DNA from: Mycolicibacterium canariasense
GTDB taxonomy: Bacteria; Actinomycetota; Actinomycetes; Mycobacteriales; Mycobacteriaceae
Assembly: GCF_002101555.1 (NCBI RefSeq)
Contig: NZ_LQOL01000059.1
Coordinates: 29,181-93,180 of the forward strand
Direction: 5' to 3'
Length of the DNA: 64,000 bases
Made by a program: the position numbers and the translations under genes. Below are positions 59,277 to 64,000 of the stretch, in pieces. Every line of letters begins with the position of its first letter. Position 1 is the stretch's first letter. Under the pieces are notes generated by a model that made no database searches, was not told where the DNA came from, and saw only the letters and a list, made by a program, of their open reading frames with translations.

Positions 59277-61343
59277 TCAGTCGTCGCGGGAGTGCCTGCC
59301 GCGACTGGGTCGTGAATGCCTGCCGCCCGGCTCCTCGTCGTCCTGATCGGCGGGCGGTTGCAACGGCTGGAATCGGCCGTCCTGGTCGGTGTGAAAACCA
59401 TTGTGGGCGTGGCCGATGTGATCGCCCGGCGGCTCGGCCAGCAGATCGTCGAGGATGCTTCGCCAGGCCCGGGGTGGGTCGGGCATGGGTCGCGGCGGGT
59501 CCGGCACGGGCCGGGGCTCGGGCTCGGGCTCGGGTTCTGGTTCGGACTCGGGTTCCAGGTGCTGCCAGGTGTCCACGGGTCCGGCGTGCCAGGTATCGGC
59601 CGGTGCGTGCAGCGGATGCTCGACGTGGGCGTACAGCGGCTCGGTCAGCGACTCGTCGGGTGGGGTGGCATCGACGGCGGGCAGCAAATCGGTGGGCGGG
59701 TCCTGCCCCGGCGAGCGAAGCGACGGGGAATCATGCCCCGGCGACCAGTCCACCGTGTACTCGATGTAGTCGTCGTCGTCCTGCCAATGCTCGTCGACGG
59801 AGTGCTGGTCGGCCGCCGGCAGCCGCGGCGCGGGTAACCCGGTGACCAACCGCGGTGTCGTCGCACCGAAGCCACGCAGGAACAGCGCGGCCACCACACC
59901 GAACAACGCGATGAATGCGGGCAGCAGCAGCGATTGCGACAAGGCCGCCGAGAACGGTTCACGCAGGAACTCCGGCAGCACGCCGGCTTGCCCCTCCGTC
60001 GGGGCGCCACCACTGGGCCGCGCGGGAAGTTCGGCGCCGATCCGGGACGTCATGAACGCGGCCATGCTGGCGCTGCCCAGCACCGAGCCCACCTGGCGGG
60101 TGGTGTTGAACACCCCGGAGCCCGCGCCGGCCAGTTGCGGCGGGAGATTGCGGGTGGCCGTCGCGGCCAACGGCGACCAGATGAACGCCATCCCCACCCC
60201 CATCGCCGCCAGCGGCAGCAGCAGCCGCCAGATGGGCGTCGTGGGCGTCATCTCCACCGACAGCCAGGTCAACGCGATCGCCAGTGTCGCGAAGCCGAAC
60301 CCGATGATCGGAGCCGGATGCGATCGGTCGACGATGCGGCCGACGAACGGGGCGAGTACGCCGGTCGCGATGGCCATCGGGGCGGTCAGCAGCGCCGACC
60401 GCGTGTAGGACAGCCCGCACACCGCCGGGGCGTAGAACATCACCGGCAGGATCATCGCCGTCACGGCGAAACCGATGACGGCGATGCCGACATTGGACAG
60501 CGTGAAATCCCGGTCGGCGAAAACACGCAGCGGGATCAGTGGTTCACGCGGATTGACCGATTGCCAGTACACGAAGGCGACCATGAACCCGACGCCCGCG
60601 ACGATGGTCGCCCAGATCCACGGCGCCCAGTGGTGCGACTGCCCCTCCTGCAAGCCGAACACGATCAGCAACATCGCGATCCCGGACAGCGCCACCCCGA
60701 GCAGGTCGAAGCTGTGCTTCTCGGTGGGTAGGACCGGGACCAACCACGCCGCCAGCGCCAGGCCGACCAGCCCGATCGGGACGTTGACGAAGAAGATCCA
60801 CTGCCAGCCCAACCCGTCGACCAGGACACCTCCGGCCAGCGGTCCGACGAGAGTGGCGACGCCGGCGGTGGCTCCCCACACGCTCATCGCCACGCCACGC
60901 CGCTCCGGCGGGAAGATGCGGGTGATGGTGGACAGGGTCTGCGGCGTCAGCAGTGCCGCCCCGACACCTTGCACCACCCGGGCGGCGATCAGCATCTGGA
61001 TCGACCCGGACAGCCCGCACCACAGCGAGGCGATCGTGAAGACCGTCAGCCCGAGCAGGTAGAGGTTCTTCGGCCCGAACCGGTCGCCGAGCCTGCCGGC
61101 CACCAACAGCGGCACCGCATAGGCGAGCAGATAGGCGCTGGTCACCCAGATGACACCGTCGTAGTCGGTGGCCAGCGCCTCCATGATCCGCTTGTTGGCG
61201 ACTGCGACGATCGTCGAGTCCACCAGGATCATGAAGAACCCGACCAGCATCGCCCACAGCGCGTGCCAGGGGTTGGCTTGCCGGGCCGTCCCGGTCAGGC
61301 GGGCGGCCGCGGGCGCGCGTCGATCAGTCTGGTCTTCGGGCAT
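59277..61343 (-). CDS. DHA2-family MFS drug exporter with long acidic/proline tail (Rv1250-like)
   Basis: A 688-residue transporter; the membrane part (~14 segments, residues ~30-500) has MILVDSTIVAVANKRI, GRLGDRFGPKNLYLLG and WGATAGVATLVGPLAGGVLV. After the last segment a ~170-residue cytosolic tail follows, rich in Asp, Glu and Pro with an (EP) repeat and HSRPSRGRHSRDD at the end. M. tuberculosis Rv1250 is about 579 residues, so the tail is expanded. Part of it is encoded by the dispersed repeat at 59710. The substrate is unknown. Confidence 0.88.
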   Translation of the reverse strand: MPEDQTDRRAPAAARLTGTARQANPWHALWAMLVGFFMILVDSTIVAVANKRIMEALATDYDGVIWVTSAYLLAYAVPLLVAGRLGDRFGPKNLYLLGLTVFTIASLWCGLSGSIQMLIAARVVQGVGAALLTPQTLSTITRIFPPERRGVAMSVWGATAGVATLVGPLAGGVLVDGLGWQWIFFVNVPIGLVGLALAAWLVPVLPTEKHSFDLLGVALSGIAMLLIVFGLQEGQSHHWAPWIWATIVAGVGFMVAFVYWQSVNPREPLIPLRVFADRDFTLSNVGIAVIGFAVTAMILPVMFYAPAVCGLSYTRSALLTAPMAIATGVLAPFVGRIVDRSHPAPIIGFGFATLAIALTWLSVEMTPTTPIWRLLLPLAAMGVGMAFIWSPLAATATRNLPPQLAGAGSGVFNTTRQVGSVLGSASMAAFMTSRIGAELPARPSGGAPTEGQAGVLPEFLREPFSAALSQSLLLPAFIALFGVVAALFLRGFGATTPRLVTGLPAPRLPAADQHSVDEHWQDDDDYIEYTVDWSPGHDSPSLRSPGQDPPTDLLPAVDATPPDESLTEPLYAHVEHPLHAPADTWHAGPVDTWQHLEPESEPEPEPEPEPRPVPDPPRPMPDPPRAWRSILDDLLAEPPGDHIGHAHNGFHTDQDGRFQPLQPPADQDDEEPGGRHSRPSRGRHSRDD
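59710..59730. repeat. Second copy of the dispersed GCGAGCGAAGCGACGGGG element
   Basis: The 20-mer GGCGAGCGAAGCGACGGGGA and one more A match copA at 12136 and 12166 exactly. The element is flanked by TGCCCCGGCGA at 59704-59714 and again at 59733-59743, a 29-bp repeat unit. On the coding strand of the pump it gives SPSLRSPGQ in the acidic tail. Confidence 0.7.
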
Positions 61344-61405
61344 CTACTCGGAAATCGGAAGGGGCGACGCGACGGACGCTACGGACCCGCCGCCATCCCG
61401 ACAAC

Positions 61406-62659
61406 TTACGCCGCGTCGCAGACGGGCTCACCGGCCGGAGCGTCCTGCGCCTCGGTCGGCGACGATCCGACCGCGAGCAAGGCGAACAACGCGAAGCTGG
61501 ATCCGACGACCATCACCAGCGCCAAGGCGAATTCGTTGTTGCCGAGCACACCGACCAGCGGTGCCACCGCGGCACCCAAGCCGAACTGCGCCGCACCCAG
61601 CAGGGCGGCCGCCGTCCCGGCCGCGTCGGAGTGCCGGGACAACGCCACCGCGGGCGCGTTCGGGATGACCAGTCCCATCGCCGCCAAGATCACCCACACC
61701 GACACCAGGAATCCCCACAGACCGCCGACATGGCTCAGCGCGAGCGCGAGGAACACCGCCGCGGTGACCGCGGAAACGCCCAGCGACCACACCGTGATGG
61801 TCTGCGGGCTGAACCGCTTGAGCAGCAGCACGTTGGTCTGGGTCGCGCCGATCAGGGCGACCGCACCGGCGGCGAACACCAGCGCGAAGGTCTGCTGGTC
61901 CAGTCCGTACCGCCCCTGCAACACGAACGGCGCGGCGGCGATATAGGCGAACAGCCCGGACATGCCGAGCGCGGCGACCAACACCAGGATGACGAACCGG
62001 GCATCGCGCAGCAGTTCGCCGTAGGTGCCGATGATGTTGCGGACGTGCAGTGGACGACGGTGCGACACCGGCAGCGTCTCGGGCAGGGCCAGCACGGCCA
62101 ACAACAGCAGCGCACCGGCGAGCACCACCAGCGCGGCGAACACCCAGTGCCAGGACGCCTTGAGCAGGACCGCCGCACCCAGCGACGGCGCGACCACCGG
62201 CGCGACGCCGAGCACCAGCATCAACCGGGACATCACCGTGGCAGCCACCGTCCCGGTGTAGAGGTCGCCGACGACGGCGACCGCGACGACCGACGCCGCG
62301 GCCGCACCGAAGCCCTGTAGGCCGCGCCCCAACCCGAGCACCGTGATGTTCGGCGCGAACAGGCAGATCAGGGATGCCACCATGTGCAGCACGATCCCCG
62401 CGATCAGTGGCCGCCGTCGACCCAGCGAATCGGACAACGAGCCGACCACCAGCTGGCCCACGGCCAGACCGGCCAGCGTTCCGGTCAGCGTCAACTGCAC
62501 CATCGAGGACGACACCGACAGGTCCCCGGCGATTCTCGGCAACGCGGGCAGGTACATGTCGATGGTGAGCGGGCCCAGTGCGATCAGCAGCCCCAGCACC
62601 GTGATGATCCGGATGCGGCTGGGGGTCGGGGTTGCTTGCACGCTCACGGATGTTGCCAC
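61406..62659 (-). CDS. Bcr/CflA-family MFS drug exporter
   Basis: A 417-residue 12-segment exporter. ALGPLTIDMYLPALPRIAGD at the first helix and VGSLSDSLGRRRPLIAG (motif A) are hallmarks of the Bcr/CflA group of bicyclomycin/chloramphenicol-type pumps. The start region overlaps nothing; a 156-bp divergent intergenic holds a 14-bp palindrome. The next pump starts 62 bp downstream of its stop. Confidence 0.9.
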   Translation of the reverse strand: MATSVSVQATPTPSRIRIITVLGLLIALGPLTIDMYLPALPRIAGDLSVSSSMVQLTLTGTLAGLAVGQLVVGSLSDSLGRRRPLIAGIVLHMVASLICLFAPNITVLGLGRGLQGFGAAAASVVAVAVVGDLYTGTVAATVMSRLMLVLGVAPVVAPSLGAAVLLKASWHWVFAALVVLAGALLLLAVLALPETLPVSHRRPLHVRNIIGTYGELLRDARFVILVLVAALGMSGLFAYIAAAPFVLQGRYGLDQQTFALVFAAGAVALIGATQTNVLLLKRFSPQTITVWSLGVSAVTAAVFLALALSHVGGLWGFLVSVWVILAAMGLVIPNAPAVALSRHSDAAGTAAALLGAAQFGLGAAVAPLVGVLGNNEFALALVMVVGSSFALFALLAVGSSPTEAQDAPAGEPVCDAA

Positions 62660-62709
62660 GGTCAGAGGCAGCGTTGCACGTCGGTTTTTTCTTCCGCGTA
62701 GGGCGAACA

Positions 62710-62723
62710 GTGACGGCCGTCAC
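62710..62723. promoter_or_regulatory. Perfect 14-bp palindrome between divergent genes
   Basis: GTGACGGCCGTCAC lies 50 bp upstream of the Bcr/CflA pump start and 92 bp upstream of the Rv1249c-like start. It is a good candidate operator for a dimeric repressor; the regulator is unknown. Confidence 0.45.
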
Positions 62724-62815
62724 GGCTGGGCAACGGACCTACCGGGCCGATCGTTGTAAGGGGGTTAGCCTTGTTGGTCTACAGGGCTCGGGGATTGCAC
62801 AGGGGAGACACAGCG

Positions 62816-63568
62816 ATGAACGCTCGGTCCAACATCACGAGTCGGCTTCCGGCCACCCGTGACGGTGTCGACGAGGATCCCAGCGCGGCCGCCAAGGCGC
62901 TGTCACAGCTGTTGGAGCGCAGCACCCGCCTGCAGGCGCCGGCGGTGACGGCCTACGTCCGCCGGCTACGCGACAAGAAGCCGGACGCCACCCCCGCCGA
63001 AATCGTCGCCAGCCTGGAGAAGCACTACCTGGCCGCGGTGATGGCCAGCGGCGCGGCGGTCGGATCGGCCGCCGCGTTCCCGGGCATCGGCACGTTGGCC
63101 GCGATGTCCGCGGTGGCCGGGGAAACCGTGGTGTTCCTGGAGGCCACCGCCGTGTTCGTGCTGGCGGTCGCCGAAGTGCACGGCATCCCGGCCGATCACA
63201 GGGAACGGCGCCGCGCACTGGTGCTGGCGGTCCTCGTCGGCGACGACGGCAAGCACGCCGTCGCCGACCTGCTGGGCACCGGTCGCACCAGCGGGGCGTG
63301 GCTCTCCGATGGCGCCGCAACCCTGCCGCTGCCCGCCGTGTCACAACTGAACAGCAGGCTGCTGCGGTTCTTCGTGAAGAAGTACACCCTCAAGCGCGGG
63401 GCCATCGCCTTCGGGAAGCTGCTGCCGGTCGGCATCGGCGCCGTCGTCGGCGGGGTGGGCAACCGGTTGATGGGCAAGAAGATCGTGGGCAATGCCCGCA
63501 AGGCGTTCGGCAACCCGCCGCCCCGGTGGCCGTCGTCATTGCTCGTGCTGCCCGCACCGCGCGACTGA
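62816..63568 (+). CDS. Conserved membrane-associated protein (Rv1249c-like)
   Basis: A 250-residue protein from ATG 62816, with ribosome site AGGGGAGA. Residues ~75-115 contain AAVMASGAAVGSAAAFPGIG and a second hydrophobic stretch ETVVFLEATAVFVLAVAEVH, so at least two membrane segments; a third around LLPVGIGAVVGGVGN near 205. No catalytic motif is seen. It is conserved next to kgd in mycobacteria, but its role is unknown to me. Confidence 0.75.
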   Translation: MNARSNITSRLPATRDGVDEDPSAAAKALSQLLERSTRLQAPAVTAYVRRLRDKKPDATPAEIVASLEKHYLAAVMASGAAVGSAAAFPGIGTLAAMSAVAGETVVFLEATAVFVLAVAEVHGIPADHRERRRALVLAVLVGDDGKHAVADLLGTGRTSGAWLSDGAATLPLPAVSQLNSRLLRFFVKKYTLKRGAIAFGKLLPVGIGAVVGGVGNRLMGKKIVGNARKAFGNPPPRWPSSLLVLPAPRD

Positions 63569-63574
63569 CAACCA

Positions 63575-63617
63575 GACATATGACGGGCAATGTCAGTGAC
63601 ATAACCGGTCATATGTC
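63575..63617. promoter_or_regulatory. 43-bp nested palindrome upstream of kgd
   Basis: Perfect outer arms GACATATGAC (63575-63584) and GTCATATGTC (63608-63617) surround a perfect inner palindrome TGTCAGTGACA (63591-63601), with 6 bp between each arm and the centre. Both dyads share the centre at 63596. It lies 7 bp after the Rv1249c-like stop and about 160 bp before the kgd start, so it could be an operator, a terminator hairpin or both. Confidence 0.6.
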
Positions 63618-63776
63618 AGCACGACGCACCGGCCAGGAACGTCACTCCGACGTGCCTGGTCGGGCCGCGACCGGAAGCGATAGCCTTTATGCGGCCGAGC
63701 GCGGATATCCGCACACATGTGGTGGGCTCATCGCACACGCCCGCCGTGACAGATGGAATCGAGGCGAAGAACTGCC

Positions 63777-64000
63777 GTGACCAGTTCCCCATCCCCCTTC
63801 GGACAGAACGAGTGGCTGGTCGAGGAGATGTATCGCAAGTTCCGCGAAGATCCCTCCTCGGTGGATCCCAGCTGGCACGAATTCCTCGTCGACTATTCAC
63901 CGGAACCGGTGACCGAAGCGGCCGCCACCAACGGCTCCGCGGCGGCAGCGCCCGCCGCTGCCCCGGCGACACCCGCGCCGGCCCCCGCTCCGGCCCAGCG
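63777..64000 (+). CDS. kgd: Kgd: multifunctional 2-oxoglutarate dehydrogenase E1/decarboxylase, 5' end only
   Basis: The first 74 codons from GTG 63777. FGQNEWLVEEMYRKFREDPS then SVDPSWHEFLVDYSPEPVTE is the E1o-type N-terminus of mycobacterial Kgd (Rv1248c), and an Ala/Pro-rich linker begins at about residue 50. The full enzyme (about 1230 residues) carries out oxoglutarate decarboxylation in the TCA cycle and carboligation, and is inhibited by GarA. The rest lies beyond the window. Confidence 0.92.
   Translation, partial: MTSSPSPFGQNEWLVEEMYRKFREDPSSVDPSWHEFLVDYSPEPVTEAAATNGSAAAAPAAAPATPAPAPAPAQ

Noticed and set aside
1..64000. tRNA, rRNA, riboswitch, prophage attachment site
   Set aside because: I saw no tRNA cloverleaf, rRNA segment, integrase or att-like repeat; a tRNAscan-SE and Rfam search would be decisive.

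Overview
This is a GC-rich actinobacterial chromosome segment that I read as a Mycobacterium or Mycolicibacterium species. Remembered M. tuberculosis H37Rv proteins match in the same order but the opposite orientation, from an Rv1278-like ATPase at the left edge to the first codons of kgd (Rv1248c) at the right edge. Typical features are ATGA or TGATG stop/start overlaps, many GTG starts, mycobacterial lipoproteins, an IdeR-type iron box and CYP130. Rv numbers are from memory of protein sequences, not from a search.

Layout. 0-9 kb: SbcC/SbcD-like nuclease pair, SixA phosphatase, LprC/LprB lipoproteins and a heterodimeric ABC exporter. 9-14 kb: a segment unlike H37Rv (which has lprA, embR and pknH here), with an AIM24 protein and a copper module (DUF305 lipoprotein, CopZ-like chaperone, CopA-like ATPase). 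14-31 kb: Rv1264-like adenylyl cyclase, DNA-deoxyinosine glycosylase, an HNH/DUF222 protein, AraC-amidase-hydrolase operon, HIT and nitroreductase-fold genes, family 5 uracil-DNA glycosylase, the Tap efflux pump, a LuxR-type ATPase regulator, and an FAD-linked oxidase paired with a sulfatase.

31-45 kb is an accessory block placed between genes that are neighbours in H37Rv (Rv1257c and Rv1256c). It carries an aldehyde dehydrogenase, a second sulfatase, a DUF4262 protein, a secreted coiled-coil protein, TetR/LysR regulators with nearby dehydrogenases, decayed IS110 and IS3 pieces, other gene remnants, and a 30-residue protein with an exact RanBP2-type zinc-finger pattern.

45-64 kb: cyp130-tetR, then an iron-linked cassette (siderophore-interacting protein behind an IdeR box, an N-hydroxylase, a GNAT acyltransferase, a DHA2 efflux pump), followed by acyltransferase Rv1254, DEAD-box helicase Rv1253, LprE, the Rv1251c nuclease-helicase, a broken HNH gene, two drug exporters, Rv1249c and kgd. 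A 43-bp nested palindrome precedes kgd.

How the genes work together: DNA repair genes (SbcCD-like, UdgB, deoxyinosine glycosylase, Rv1251c) and efflux pumps (ABC pair, Tap, two DHA2 pumps, Bcr/CflA) recur through the window. Metal handling forms two local circuits, copper at 10.5-13.7 kb and iron at 47-51.5 kb. No rRNA, tRNA, CRISPR array or intact transposon was seen.
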